A stretch of DNA of 61,438 nucleotides from Blastomonas sp. CACIA14H2 (GTDB lineage: Bacteria; Pseudomonadota; Alphaproteobacteria; Sphingomonadales; Sphingomonadaceae): NCBI GenBank assembly GCA_000503195.1, contig AYSC01000025.1, positions 1-61,438 on the forward strand, in the 5' to 3' direction. Shown here piece after piece: positions 1-8,038 of this stretch. The notes beneath the pieces were generated by a model. The model was not told the origin of the DNA, did no database searches, and worked only from the letters and a program-made list of their open reading frames with translations. Positions within the stretch are counted from its first letter, which is position 1. Every line of letters begins with the position of its first letter. Made by a program: the position numbers and the translations under genes.

Positions 1-53
1 CACCCGTCCATCAGTGTGAACACCCCGCCACCCCCCGCTGCGCGGGCGGTTCC

Positions 54-79
54 CCTCCCCTTGCAGGGGAGGATTTTTT
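54..79 (+). terminator. Hairpin plus T-tract at window start
   Basis: A perfect 7-bp inverted repeat (CCTCCCC at 54-60, GGGGAGG at 66-72) is followed by a run of six T from 74. This has the form of a rho-independent terminator for a gene lying left of the window. The hairpin core CCCCTTGCAGGGG is also a common sphingomonad intergenic palindrome, and a related one lies at 1454-1476, so it may be a repeat serving as terminator. Confidence 0.5.
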
Positions 80-138
80 GGTTGCCGAGGCGCGCTTCTC
101 TCTCTTTGATACCGCAAACCCACACAGGAGCAGGATGC

Positions 139-963
139 ATGGAATATTCGGGCAAGGTCATCTGGATCACCGGGGCTTCGTCGGGCATTGGCGAGGCGCT
201 GGCCGAAGCGCTGGCCGCGCGCGGCGCGCACATCATCCTTTCGGGCCGCCGCACCGATGCGTTACAGGCCGTCGCCGACCGGCTGCCGACCGAGAGCCTG
301 GTGCTGCTGTTCGAGACCACCGACAGGGACGCGCTGCCCGGCATCGTCGAACGGGCGATCGCGTGGAAGGGTCAGGTCGATGGCCTCGTCAACAATGCCG
401 GGATCAGCCAGCGCGCGCTCGCGGTGGACAGTGCGCTCGAGGTCTATGACCGGATCATCGCGGTCGATCTGCTCGCACCGATCTGGCTGACCCAGCTGCT
501 GCTGCCGCACATGACCGCGCGCAAGGCAGGGATGATCGTCGGCATCTCCTCTGTCGCGGGCCGCGCCGGGGTGCCGCTGCGCACCGCCTATTGCGCCGCC
601 AAGCACGGTCTGATCGGCTATCTCGACGCGCTGCGCGCCGAGACCGAGGTGCATTACGGGTTGAAAGTACACACGGTTCTCCCCGGATCGATCCGCACGG
701 CCGTTTCCGCCAACGCGCTCGCGGGCGACGGCAGCGCCTTCGGCCGCACCGACAGCGCGATCGCCAATGGCATGGACCCGGCGGAATGCGCATCGCGCAT
801 CCTGGCGGGCATCGATGCGGGCGAGCCGGAGATCCTGGTCGCCGAAGGGATCGAGGACATGATCGCCAAGCTGCGGCTGAGCGATCCGCTCAAGCTGTTC
901 GAACTGGTCGGACAGATGGGGGGCCAGATGGCGGCCAAGCGCGACGAGGAGCTTGCCGGATGA
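139..963 (+). CDS. Short-chain dehydrogenase/reductase (SDR)
   Basis: A 274-residue classical SDR oxidoreductase. The Rossmann nucleotide-binding motif TGASSGIG is near the N terminus, an NNAG-type motif (VNNAGIS) follows, then the catalytic Ser region (GISSVAGRAG) and the Tyr-x3-Lys pair in YCAAKHG. The reading frame is open from position 16, but the ATG at 139 fits the family start and has AGGAG at 126-130, eight bases upstream. Substrate cannot be read from the sequence. The stop overlaps the start of the next gene in ATGA, so the two are probably translationally coupled. Confidence 0.9.
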   Translation: MEYSGKVIWITGASSGIGEALAEALAARGAHIILSGRRTDALQAVADRLPTESLVLLFETTDRDALPGIVERAIAWKGQVDGLVNNAGISQRALAVDSALEVYDRIIAVDLLAPIWLTQLLLPHMTARKAGMIVGISSVAGRAGVPLRTAYCAAKHGLIGYLDALRAETEVHYGLKVHTVLPGSIRTAVSANALAGDGSAFGRTDSAIANGMDPAECASRILAGIDAGEPEILVAEGIEDMIAKLRLSDPLKLFELVGQMGGQMAAKRDEELAG

Positions 964-1388
964 GCGACGAAGCGCGCGCGCTGATCGAGACCCTGGGGCT
1001 GACGCCGCATCCGGAGGGCGGCTGGTTCCGCGAAACCTGGCGCGGTGCCGCCGGTGACGACGGCCGCGCGAGCGAGACGCTGATCTATTTCCTGCTCGAA
1101 GCGGGGCAGCGATCGCACTGGCATACGGTCGATGCGACCGAAATCTGGTGCTGGCATGCCGGCCACCCGATCGCGCTCGGCCATGCGCCGGGCGACGCCG
1201 GGCCCGTGCAATGGCATCGGCTGGGCGCAGATATCCTGGGCGGCGAGACCGCGCAGTGCGTGATTCCGCCGGGCCACTGGCAGGCAGCGCACGCCGACCG
1301 GGGCTGGGCTCTGGTAAGCTGCATGGTGTCGCCCGGTTTCGAGTTCAGCGGCTTCGTGCTGGCCGAAGAAGGGTGGGAGCCGGGTTGA
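960..1388 (+). CDS. Cupin superfamily protein, DUF985/Cupin_5 type
   Basis: A 142-residue protein matching the DUF985 cupin family: the N terminus has LxLTPHPEGGWFRETWR, followed by a central ETLIYFLLE strand and a SHWHTVDATEIW segment with cupin-type His residues. Family members are small beta-barrel proteins of unknown or sugar-related function. The start ATG at 960 overlaps the SDR stop (ATGA), which places the two in one operon. The family is clear; the biochemical role is not. Confidence 0.85.
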   Translation: MSDEARALIETLGLTPHPEGGWFRETWRGAAGDDGRASETLIYFLLEAGQRSHWHTVDATEIWCWHAGHPIALGHAPGDAGPVQWHRLGADILGGETAQCVIPPGHWQAAHADRGWALVSCMVSPGFEFSGFVLAEEGWEPG

Positions 1389-1621
1389 GCTCTTGCCGCT
1401 TGTGCCATTCGCTCGAGCGCTTCCGAGCCGGCCGATTGGTGCAGAGCGCTAAGCCCTCCCCCTTGATGGGGGAGGGTTTGGGTGGGGGTGATCCCGCCGG
1501 ATCACGCGACGTTACCAGGACGCACCCTCACCCTCACCGCTGCGACTAGGCTCCTTCGTCGCCAAGTCACGCTGCCTCTCCTATCAAGGGAGAGGCATGG
1601 CAGCACGCCAGAGGACGAGCG
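1389..1621. repeat. Intergenic REP-like palindromes
   Basis: This convergent gap holds no gene. It carries two strong palindromes: CCCTCCCCC/GGGGGAGGG at 1454-1462 and 1468-1476, followed by a TTTGGGTGGGGGTG tail, and a GCCTCTCC/GGGAGAGGC pair at about 1574-1596. Between them is a CACCCTCACC run that reads like the complement of the first tail. Such paired elements are frequent between genes in sphingomonads and may also end transcription from both sides. Confidence 0.55.
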
Positions 1622-2032
1622 CTAGCCGGGTGTCCTGTCGAACTTCACCGCATCGTCGGCAAAGCGTACCCAGGGCTGGGCGCTTACCGTCCAGAAATGC
1701 AGCTTCGGCTCAAGCCCGCTGACATCGTCGAGCGTCCCCGCCTTGACGAAATGCAGCCCCTGCTGGCTGGGCAGATCGGACAGGATCGGCGATCCGCAAT
1801 GGCCGCAGAAGCGCCGCCACACCGGATCGCCGCTTTCGCCGCGGTCCTCATAGGTCTTCAGCTCGCCGGTGATGCTGATCTGCTCGTCACGCACCCCGAT
1901 CAGCACCGACATCGCGGTCCCTGCCTGTTTCTGGCAATTGCGGCAATGGCACACCGCCGCCATCAGCGGCTCGCCCTCGATCACGTAGCGTACCGCACCG
2001 CACAGGCACCCGCCGGTTTTTGTCATGTTCAT
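1622..2032 (-). CDS. GFA (CENP-V-like) zinc protein
   Basis: A 136-residue protein of the glutathione-dependent formaldehyde-activating (GFA/CENP-V) family. The zinc ligands are visible: GGCLCGAVRY at the N terminus, CHCRNCQK near residues 28-34, and CGHCGSP further on. The frame runs further upstream, but the GFA fold starts at MNMTKTGGCLCG, so the ATG at 2032 is preferred; a G-rich run precedes it. Many members of this family are not formaldehyde enzymes, so the substrate is unknown. It is divergent from the secreted protein at 2168. Confidence 0.85.
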   Translation of the reverse strand: MNMTKTGGCLCGAVRYVIEGEPLMAAVCHCRNCQKQAGTAMSVLIGVRDEQISITGELKTYEDRGESGDPVWRRFCGHCGSPILSDLPSQQGLHFVKAGTLDDVSGLEPKLHFWTVSAQPWVRFADDAVKFDRTPG

Positions 2033-2167
2033 CCCCCCCCGATCCTTGCATGGCCGTTTGCCATGTCCGTTGACATTGTTGCCCGATATCTCGGCGCTGC
2101 GGAACATGTTATCCTCGATCTCCGGGCAGTCATCGACTCATGCCTGCCCTTTGCAGGGGGTATACAG

Positions 2168-2974
2168 ATGACATCGAGAGGATCACGCAGCGCGGCAGTT
2201 CTGGCTCTGGCCGCTATGGTGCTCGCACCCATGCCCGCGCGGGCAGCCCCGCCCGAGGACGTTGCCGATCTGGTCGGCGCACGCGGCGCCGGGGGCGAAA
2301 CCCAGCTCGAACAGCGCGGCTATACCTTTGTCGACGTGACCAAGGGCGACGAGCGCGCCTATGCCAACTGGTGGAATGGGGCGCGCAAGCGCTGCATCAC
2401 CGTCGTCACCTATGACGGACGCTACGAACGGATCGACAAGGCCTCGGCCAGCGACTGCAAGCAGAAATCGGGGGACAATGGCACCGCTGTCGCTGTCGCC
2501 GTGGGCGCGGCCGCATTGATCGGCGCGCTCGCGCTGGCGCACAAGTCGCATCATCACGACAATGGCGAACATGGCGGCAACGCGCAGCAGGAAGCCGCCT
2601 ATGATCGCGGGTATCGCGATGGTCTCTACAACTATCCGTACCACAATTACGACCGATCGGACCATTACAGCCAGGGCTATCAGGTCGGCGTGCAGCAGCG
2701 CGAATATGATGGCAGCTATCGTCCCGGCCAAGGCGGCGGCGGTGGATATCGCGAGGACGTCTACGTTCAGGATCTGATCGGCCAAGCGCGCAGCTATTCG
2801 GAGAGCGAGCTGCCCCGGCGCGGCTTCACGCTGATCGAGACCTATACCACCAATGGCGACGGCCGGTTCACCACCTATTGGCGCCAGGTGTCGAAACAGT
2901 GCATCTCGGTCAACACGCGCAACGCCAGGGTCTATGACATTACCAGCCTGCGCAACAAGCAATGCCGTAACTGA
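2168..2974 (+). CDS. Secreted or anchored protein with duplicated domain
   Basis: A 268-residue protein I do not recognise as a named family. It has an N-terminal signal peptide (cleavage near ARA-AP, residue 27). A roughly 65-residue domain (31-98) is followed by a hydrophobic Gly/Ala segment (about 105-124), a His-rich patch (KSHHHDN), a Tyr/Asp-rich linker with YDRGYRDG-like units (144-184), a glycine run, and a second copy of the domain (199-266). The copies share D-L-(I/V)-G, E-L-x-x-R-G-(Y/F)-T, a W near the middle, K-(R/Q)-C-I-(T/S)-V and a final KxC. Two cysteines per copy could form disulfides. The start has GGGGG at about 2156. It is probably an envelope protein. Confidence 0.7.
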   Translation: MTSRGSRSAAVLALAAMVLAPMPARAAPPEDVADLVGARGAGGETQLEQRGYTFVDVTKGDERAYANWWNGARKRCITVVTYDGRYERIDKASASDCKQKSGDNGTAVAVAVGAAALIGALALAHKSHHHDNGEHGGNAQQEAAYDRGYRDGLYNYPYHNYDRSDHYSQGYQVGVQQREYDGSYRPGQGGGGGYREDVYVQDLIGQARSYSESELPRRGFTLIETYTTNGDGRFTTYWRQVSKQCISVNTRNARVYDITSLRNKQCRN

Positions 2975-2980
2975 TCGCGG

Positions 2981-3469
2981 TCATGCTGCGGCAGCGACCG
3001 CTTCGAATTCCTGCCGCAGCAGCCTTGTGCTGTCCTCCAGCATCAGGCTCTCCACCATCGCGGCGACCATCGGCGCGCGCGATTGCACGCTGACGGTGGC
3101 GGTGCACAGCGCGCCGCCCTGATCGCCGGGCGCCAGCACCAGCAGGCATCGGCCTTCTGCCGACAGCCCCCTGGGCTTGGCATCGCGCACCGCGCTCCAG
3201 CGGCCATCGGCGGCGCGCGTCCAGACATCGCGCTGGGTGAGATCGAGCCATGAGCCGATGACTGCGCGGATCATCGCGGGGGCATCGACCGGCACCTGGC
3301 GGGTGATCGCGACATGGATTTCATCGGACGAGCGATTCTCCACCGTGACCGCGATCTCGCGCGATCCCTGCGCCTGCATCATCGCGGTCAGGAAGTCCGC
3401 GTCGGTCCAGCGCGCGACCACCGCCTCGACAGGTGCAGCAAAGACATGATTTTCCTCGCGTTTCAGCAT
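2981..3469 (-). CDS. DUF2505 domain protein
   Basis: A 162-residue protein resembling the DUF2505/SRPBCC-like family: it opens with a HVFAAPVEAVVARWTDADF segment typical of START-like folds and contains a central W-L-D-L-T-Q-R-D-V-W strand. No catalytic motif is visible. The frame is open to 3538, but the ATG at 3469 has GAGGG ten bases upstream and matches the start of the conserved domain. It is convergent with the preceding secreted protein and divergent from the LysE exporter. Confidence 0.7.
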   Translation of the reverse strand: MLKREENHVFAAPVEAVVARWTDADFLTAMMQAQGSREIAVTVENRSSDEIHVAITRQVPVDAPAMIRAVIGSWLDLTQRDVWTRAADGRWSAVRDAKPRGLSAEGRCLLVLAPGDQGGALCTATVSVQSRAPMVAAMVESLMLEDSTRLLRQEFEAVAAAA

Positions 3470-3528
3470 GTCCGACCCTCTTTCCGCGATGATTGCGCTT
3501 CGGCCCCGATACACTAGGCTGGCAGGCG

Positions 3529-4149
3529 ATGTTGACAAGCTATCTTGCCACGGTGCTGCTGATCGAACTGACGCCGGGGCCCAACATGGCCTATCTCGCG
3601 GCGCTGACGCTGGGCCATGGACGGCGCGCCGGGCTGGCAGCGGTCGCGGGGGTGGCGCTGGGGCTGGCGCTGATCGGCGTCGCCGCTGCGACGGGTTTCG
3701 CTGCGCTCGTGGCGGCGAGCCCTGTGCTGTGGAATGCGTTGCGCTGGGCAGGCACCGTCTATCTGTTCTATCTCGCCTGGGAGACCTGGCGCGACGAGAC
3801 CGAAACGTCGGCCGCGGGCATTGCCGGGGAACCGTCCGGCCAGCACCGCTTCTTCCTGCGCGGGCTGTTGACCAACGTCCTCAATCCCAAGGCAGCGCTG
3901 TTCTATGTCGCGATCCTGCCGCGCTTTCTTCCCGAGGAGAACGCGAGCCTGCACGATGGCCTGGTGCTCACCGGCATCAGCGTCACCGTGGCAACTGTGG
4001 TGCACCTCGCCATCGTGCTGCTCGCCGCGACGCTGCACCCACTGCTGAGTCAGCCGGCACGGTTGCGCGGGACGCGCCGGGTGCTCGCGATCGGGCTGGC
4101 GGGTATCGCCTTGTGGTTCCTGCGGGCAAGCGCGCTGCCTGCCGGCTGA
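3529..4149 (+). CDS. LysE/RhtB-family amino-acid exporter
   Basis: A 206-residue inner-membrane protein with about six hydrophobic segments. It carries the LysE signature TPGPNM near residue 17 and the NPKAALFY-type motif in the middle, both hallmarks of the LysE/RhtB exporter superfamily. Length equals the family norm when the ATG at 3529 is used instead of the upstream in-frame codon at 3493. It probably exports an amino acid or derivative; the substrate cannot be inferred. A perfect 10-bp hairpin begins 18 bases after its stop. Confidence 0.88.
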   Translation: MLTSYLATVLLIELTPGPNMAYLAALTLGHGRRAGLAAVAGVALGLALIGVAAATGFAALVAASPVLWNALRWAGTVYLFYLAWETWRDETETSAAGIAGEPSGQHRFFLRGLLTNVLNPKAALFYVAILPRFLPEENASLHDGLVLTGISVTVATVVHLAIVLLAATLHPLLSQPARLRGTRRVLAIGLAGIALWFLRASALPAG

Positions 4150-4167
4150 AGGGAACCATCGCAGCCA

Positions 4168-4200
4168 GCCTCCGTAATCCTTCCAGATATTTACGGAGGC
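4168..4200 (+). promoter_or_regulatory. Perfect hairpin covering a ribosome-binding site
   Basis: GCCTCCGTAA (4168-4177) and TTACGGAGGC (4191-4200) form a perfect 10-bp inverted repeat with a 13-base loop. The right arm contains GGAGG (4195-4199), the Shine-Dalgarno sequence for the ATG at 4206. There is no T-tract, so it is not a standard terminator. Folded RNA would hide the ribosome-binding site of the small membrane protein. Confidence 0.6.
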
Positions 4201-4205
4201 GAACC

Positions 4206-4448
4206 ATGATCCGACACGGCGAAGAAGTCGAGATGTCTAGCGAAGAGGCAAGCGCAGGGCAGAAGCGCCATATCGTGCGCTATGTACTGATGATCTCGCT
4301 GGCGCTGATCGTCATTGCCTTTGCGATCATCGTGTTCACCGGATCGGCCAATGCCCCCGACAATCCCGCGCCCGATCCGCAGGAATCGGTCTCCGATCCG
4401 GTCGAGGCACCCGAGGGCCAGGCGCCGCTGCCCAACCCCAACCCTTAA
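4206..4448 (+). CDS. Small single-pass membrane protein
   Basis: An 80-residue protein with a hydrophilic N terminus, one membrane span (about residues 26-46, YVLMISLALIVIAFAIIVF) and a short Pro/Asp/Glu-rich tail outside the membrane. It has no recognised domain. The ATG at 4206 has GGAGG six bases upstream, inside the right arm of the hairpin at 4168-4200. It sits 56 bases behind the LysE exporter. Its stop overlaps the stop of the convergent nitronate monooxygenase gene in a shared TTAA. Confidence 0.65.
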   Translation: MIRHGEEVEMSSEEASAGQKRHIVRYVLMISLALIVIAFAIIVFTGSANAPDNPAPDPQESVSDPVEAPEGQAPLPNPNP

Positions 4449-5467
4449 GCCGCGACGGCAGACGAACGCGCGAGCGCCGCTTCGGTCTCGTCCATCAGCG
4501 TGGCGATGATCTCGGCGGCGCTTTCCTCGCGCGTGACCATGCCGACCGACTGGCCCGCCATCAGCGATCCGTTCTCGACATCACCGTCAATCACGGCGCG
4601 GCGCAGCGCGCCCGCCCAGAAATGCTCGATCTGCAGCTGCGCCTCGGCCATGTCGATGCCGCCCGCGTCGAGCAGCGCGGCGACCTCGCGCTGCTTGGCG
4701 GTGAACTCCTCGGTGCCCTTGTTCTTGAGCGCGCGCACCGGGATTACTGGCAGGCGCGGGTCGACCTGGACGCTGGCCACCGCATCGCGGGCATTGCCGC
4801 GCAGGAACGCCTTCTTGAACGCCGGGTGGGCGATCGATTCATGGGCACAGACGAAACGCGTGCCGAGCTGCACGCCCGCCGCGCCCATTTCGAGATAGGC
4901 CGCGATCGCGCTGCCGCGGCCGATGCCGCCCGCAACGAAGACCGGAACCTCGTGCGCGACTTCAGGCAGGATTTCCTGCGCGAGCACGCTGGTCGCCACC
5001 GGGCCGATATGGCCGCCTGCCTCCATCCCCTCGATCACCAGCGCATCGACGCCCGATCGGATGAACTTCTTCGCCAGCGTCAGCGCGGGCGCGAAGCACA
5101 CGACCTTCGCGCCCATCTCCTTGATCGCCTCGATACTGCCCTTGGGCGGCAGACCGCCCGCCAGCACGACATGCCCAACGTGATGCTTCGCGCACACCGC
5201 GATCAGCTCCATCAGCTGCGGGTGCATGGTGATGAGGTTGACGCCGAACGGCCTGGTCGCGAGCGCCCTGGTCGCGGCGATCTCGGCATCGAGCAGTTCG
5301 GGCGTCATTGCCCCGCAGGCGATCACGCCGAAGCCGCCCGCATTCGAGATGGCGGAGACGAGATTGCGCTCCGACACCCAGCTCATCGCTCCGCAAAGGA
5401 TCGCGGTCTTGCTGCCCAGAAAGGCGGTGCCGCGCGCCATAGCAGCAGAGGTGAGCGGGTGGTTCAT
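4445..5467 (-). CDS. NAD(P)H-dependent flavin oxidoreductase / nitronate monooxygenase
   Basis: About 340 residues, with the fold of FMN-dependent nitronate monooxygenases (2-nitropropane dioxygenase family): AGGFGVIACGAM near the N terminus, a GVNL strand, the EGMEAGGHIG phosphate/flavin-contact motif, VFVAGGIGRG and GAAGVQLGTRF. This is the standard FMN-binding series. It follows aspartokinase directly. The ATG at 5467 lies two bases beyond the lysC stop; a GTG at 5473 overlapping that stop is an alternative start. Whether it acts on nitronates or another substrate is open. Confidence 0.88.
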   Translation of the reverse strand: MNHPLTSAAMARGTAFLGSKTAILCGAMSWVSERNLVSAISNAGGFGVIACGAMTPELLDAEIAATRALATRPFGVNLITMHPQLMELIAVCAKHHVGHVVLAGGLPPKGSIEAIKEMGAKVVCFAPALTLAKKFIRSGVDALVIEGMEAGGHIGPVATSVLAQEILPEVAHEVPVFVAGGIGRGSAIAAYLEMGAAGVQLGTRFVCAHESIAHPAFKKAFLRGNARDAVASVQVDPRLPVIPVRALKNKGTEEFTAKQREVAALLDAGGIDMAEAQLQIEHFWAGALRRAVIDGDVENGSLMAGQSVGMVTREESAAEIIATLMDETEAALARSSAVAA

Positions 5468-5469
5468 GC

Positions 5470-6732
5470 TCACGCCTCTACCGCGTCCAGCCCGTACGCC
5501 GTGTGCAGCACACGCACCGCGAGTTCGGTATAGTCCTCCTCGATCAGCACGCTGACCTTGATCTCGCTGGTCGAGATCGCCTGGATGTTAACGCCGCGAT
5601 CGGCGAGCGCCTTGAACATGGTCGAGGCGACGCCTGCATGGCTCTTCATGCCGACGCCGACCACCGAAATCTTGGCGACATTGGTATCGGGGATGATGCG
5701 GTTGAAGCCGATGGTCTCCTTCGCGGCTTCGAGCAGGTCGAGCGAGCGCGCGAGGTCGGCGGCGGGAACGGTGAAGGTCACGTCGGTCTCGCCCTTGTCG
5801 CGGCCGACATTCTGGATGATCATGTCGACATTGATCGCGGCTTCGGCGAGCGGGCCGAAGATGTTCGCCACCGCGCCCGGCTTGTCAGGCACGCGGGTCA
5901 GCGTGATCTTCGCTTCGTTCTTGTCGTGCGCGATGCCGGTAATCAGCTGGCGTTCCATGTCCATTCCTTCCAGTTCTTCGTCGCTGACGATCATCGTTCC
6001 GGGGATTGTGTCGGCCGCGGGGGCATCGTCGTCGATGAACGAGGAGAGCACCTGCACGCGCACGCCTTCCTTCATCGCCAGACCGACCGATCGGGTCTGC
6101 AGCACCTTGGCCCCGACGCTCGCCAGTTCGAGCATTTCCTCGTACGTCACGTTGGTGAGCTTGCGCGCCTTGGCGACGATGCGCGGGTCGGTGGTGTAGA
6201 CGCCGTCGACATCGGTATAGATGTCGCAGCGGTCGGCCTTGACCGCGGCTGCCACCGCCACGGCCGAGGTGTCCGATCCGCCGCGGCCCAAGGTGGTGAC
6301 GCGGCCATCCTCGCTCATGCCCTGGAAACCGGGGATCACGGCGATGACGCCCTTCTGCATCTCGGCGATCAGCGCCTCGGCATCGATCTCCTCGATGCGC
6401 GCCTTGGCGTGCGCCTCGACCGTGCGGATCGGCAGCTGCCAGCCCAGCCAGCTGCGCGCATTGGCGCCCAGCGCCTGCAGCGCGATGGCGAGCAGCCCGC
6501 TGGTCACCTGCTCGCCGCTGGCGACGACCACGTCATATTCCGCCGGATCGTAGAGCGGGTTCGCCTCGCGGCAGAAATTGACGAGCCGGTCGGTCTCGCC
6601 CGCCATCGCAGAGACGACCACCGCGACCTCGTGCCCGGCATCCTGCTGGCGCTTGACGATCCGCGCGACCCTGCGGATGCGCTCAGTCCCGGCCATCGAT
6701 GTGCCGCCGAATTTCATGACGATCCGTGCCAT
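5470..6732 (-). CDS. lysC: Aspartate kinase
   Basis: A 420-residue aspartokinase, the first enzyme of the aspartate-derived pathway to lysine, threonine and methionine. The kinase domain begins MARIVMKFGGTSM, has the GRGGSDTSAVA substrate loop and IYTDVDGVYTTDPR. Two C-terminal ACT domains (about residues 265-420) are the usual site of feedback control by lysine and threonine; EIKVSVLIEEDYTELAVR is the conserved end. It diverges from ubiG across a 70-base gap and overlaps or abuts the flavin oxidoreductase gene downstream. Confidence 0.96.
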   Translation of the reverse strand: MARIVMKFGGTSMAGTERIRRVARIVKRQQDAGHEVAVVVSAMAGETDRLVNFCREANPLYDPAEYDVVVASGEQVTSGLLAIALQALGANARSWLGWQLPIRTVEAHAKARIEEIDAEALIAEMQKGVIAVIPGFQGMSEDGRVTTLGRGGSDTSAVAVAAAVKADRCDIYTDVDGVYTTDPRIVAKARKLTNVTYEEMLELASVGAKVLQTRSVGLAMKEGVRVQVLSSFIDDDAPAADTIPGTMIVSDEELEGMDMERQLITGIAHDKNEAKITLTRVPDKPGAVANIFGPLAEAAINVDMIIQNVGRDKGETDVTFTVPAADLARSLDLLEAAKETIGFNRIIPDTNVAKISVVGVGMKSHAGVASTMFKALADRGVNIQAISTSEIKVSVLIEEDYTELAVRVLHTAYGLDAVEA

Positions 6733-6802
6733 TGCCCGTTCGTGCTTTCCCTTATGCGAAGTTCGCCCCTATAACCGGGCGCTGCCATAGAGAGGCCCCA
6801 TC

Positions 6803-7552
6803 ATGAACGCAAGCACCGGAACCGTCGAAACGCGTAGCGGCACGATCGACCCCAAAGAGGCCGCGCATTTCGGCAGGCTCGCGGCCGAATGGTGGGATCC
6901 CCGCGGCGAATCGGCGATGCTGCACCGGCTGAACCCGGTGCGCCTGACCTATATCCGCGCGGCGATCGACCGGCATTGGCCTGAGGCAGGCGCGGCGCGC
7001 AAGCCGCTGGCGGGGCGCAGCGCGATCGATGTCGGCTGCGGCGCTGGGCTGCTGGCAGAACCGCTGGCGCGGCTCGGCGCGCGCGTGACAGGGCTCGATG
7101 CGGCGGCGGAAAATGTCGCGGCGGCAGGGGCGCATGCGCAAGCGATGGGCCTGACGATCGAGTATCGCAATGTCGATGTCGAGACGCTGGCGGGCGACAC
7201 CTTCGACCTCGTCACCTCGATGGAGGTCATCGAGCATGTCACCGATCCTGCCGCCTTTGTCGCCGCGCTCGAGCGCGCGCTCGCGCCGGGCGGGCTGATG
7301 CTGCTTTCCACCCCAAACCGCACGCCGATCTCGCGGCTGATGCTGGTCGAGGCGGCGGAGCGGCTGGGCCAGGTGCCGCGCGGCACGCACGACTGGCACA
7401 AATTCCTGACCCCGGACGAGCTCACCACGCTGCTGAACGATGCCGGCCTCACCGTGATCGATACGCGCGGAATCGCCTGGGACCCGCTCAAGGGCCTGCA
7501 CCTCAGCGACACTCTGGCGCTCAATTATCTGATGACGGTGGTGCGGGGTTAG
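6803..7552 (+). CDS. ubiG: Ubiquinone biosynthesis O-methyltransferase
   Basis: A 249-residue SAM-dependent methyltransferase that performs both O-methylations in ubiquinone synthesis. The N-terminal HFGRLAAEWWDPRGESAMLHRLNPVR block is diagnostic of UbiG; DVGCGAG (76-82) is SAM motif I, and SMEVIEHV and LSTPNRT are the later conserved blocks. AGAGAGG lies upstream of the ATG. The stop overlaps the stop of the convergent hicB gene by four bases, so no terminator can lie between them. Confidence 0.95.
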   Translation: MNASTGTVETRSGTIDPKEAAHFGRLAAEWWDPRGESAMLHRLNPVRLTYIRAAIDRHWPEAGAARKPLAGRSAIDVGCGAGLLAEPLARLGARVTGLDAAAENVAAAGAHAQAMGLTIEYRNVDVETLAGDTFDLVTSMEVIEHVTDPAAFVAALERALAPGGLMLLSTPNRTPISRLMLVEAAERLGQVPRGTHDWHKFLTPDELTTLLNDAGLTVIDTRGIAWDPLKGLHLSDTLALNYLMTVVRG

Positions 7553-7776
7553 GCGGCTCTGACGCTCTGATAGGCAGGGCGATAACGCGGCTCGGGAACG
7601 GGCAGCCCGTCGGCTTCCAGGCTTTCGACAAAGGCTTCGATGGCCATGGCAATTTCTGCCGCCGCCTGTTCGGGCGTCGCGCCATGCGCGCTGCAATGCT
7701 TGAGATCGGGAACATCCGCGATCCAGCTTTCGTCCTCAGCCGACCAGAACAGGTTGATATGGTAATGCGGCGTCAT
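7549..7776 (-). CDS. hicB: HicB-family antitoxin (short form)
   Basis: A 75-residue HicB-type antitoxin with the partial RNase H-like fold: an N-terminal strand (YHINLFWSAEDESWIADVPDL), the conserved C-x-A-x-G-x-T-P-E-Q-A turn (HCSAHGATPEQA) and an amphipathic helix. It ends without the C-terminal DNA-binding domain of longer HicB proteins, so autorepression is less certain. Its ATG overlaps the hicA stop in ATGA. It should neutralise HicA by protein contact. Confidence 0.85.
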   Translation of the reverse strand: MTPHYHINLFWSAEDESWIADVPDLKHCSAHGATPEQAAAEIAMAIEAFVESLEADGLPVPEPRYRPAYQSVRAA

Positions 7777-8027
7777 GCCTTGTCATCCAACTGGAGCCCG
7801 TGGGCCTCGATAATAACCAGAAATTGCCGCACCTGATAGGGCTTGGCCGATTTGCCATCGGGCTGGGCATTGATCCGGTCCCCAATGCTCTGGTGCTTGT
7901 AGATATGGTGACTGCCTTTGACGCGATCCAGCACGAAACCATAAGCCATGAGCAGCCTCTCGAATTCGGCGAAGCTGAGCGCGCTGCCGCGCAGCAATTT
8001 CTCCTGCAGCTTGCCGATACGCGTCAT
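7773..8027 (-). CDS. hicA: HicA-family mRNA interferase toxin
   Basis: An 84-residue HicA toxin with a dsRBD-like fold. The conserved block KGSHHIYKH (38-45) supplies the catalytic histidine, preceded by LLMAYGFVLDRV. HicA proteins cleave mRNA when not bound by HicB. The ATG lies only 11 bases beyond the dnaB stop on the same strand, and the next gene, hicB, overlaps by four bases. The toxin-first order is normal for this family. Co-transcription with dnaB is likely from the spacing but not proven. Confidence 0.87.
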   Translation of the reverse strand: MTRIGKLQEKLLRGSALSFAEFERLLMAYGFVLDRVKGSHHIYKHQSIGDRINAQPDGKSAKPYQVRQFLVIIEAHGLQLDDKA

Positions 8028-8038
8028 GCAGCCCCCGC

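Noticed and set aside
7549-8027. hicAB as a mobile or defence island
   Set aside because: No integrase, repeat or change in base use is seen around the pair; it is simply inserted between housekeeping genes.
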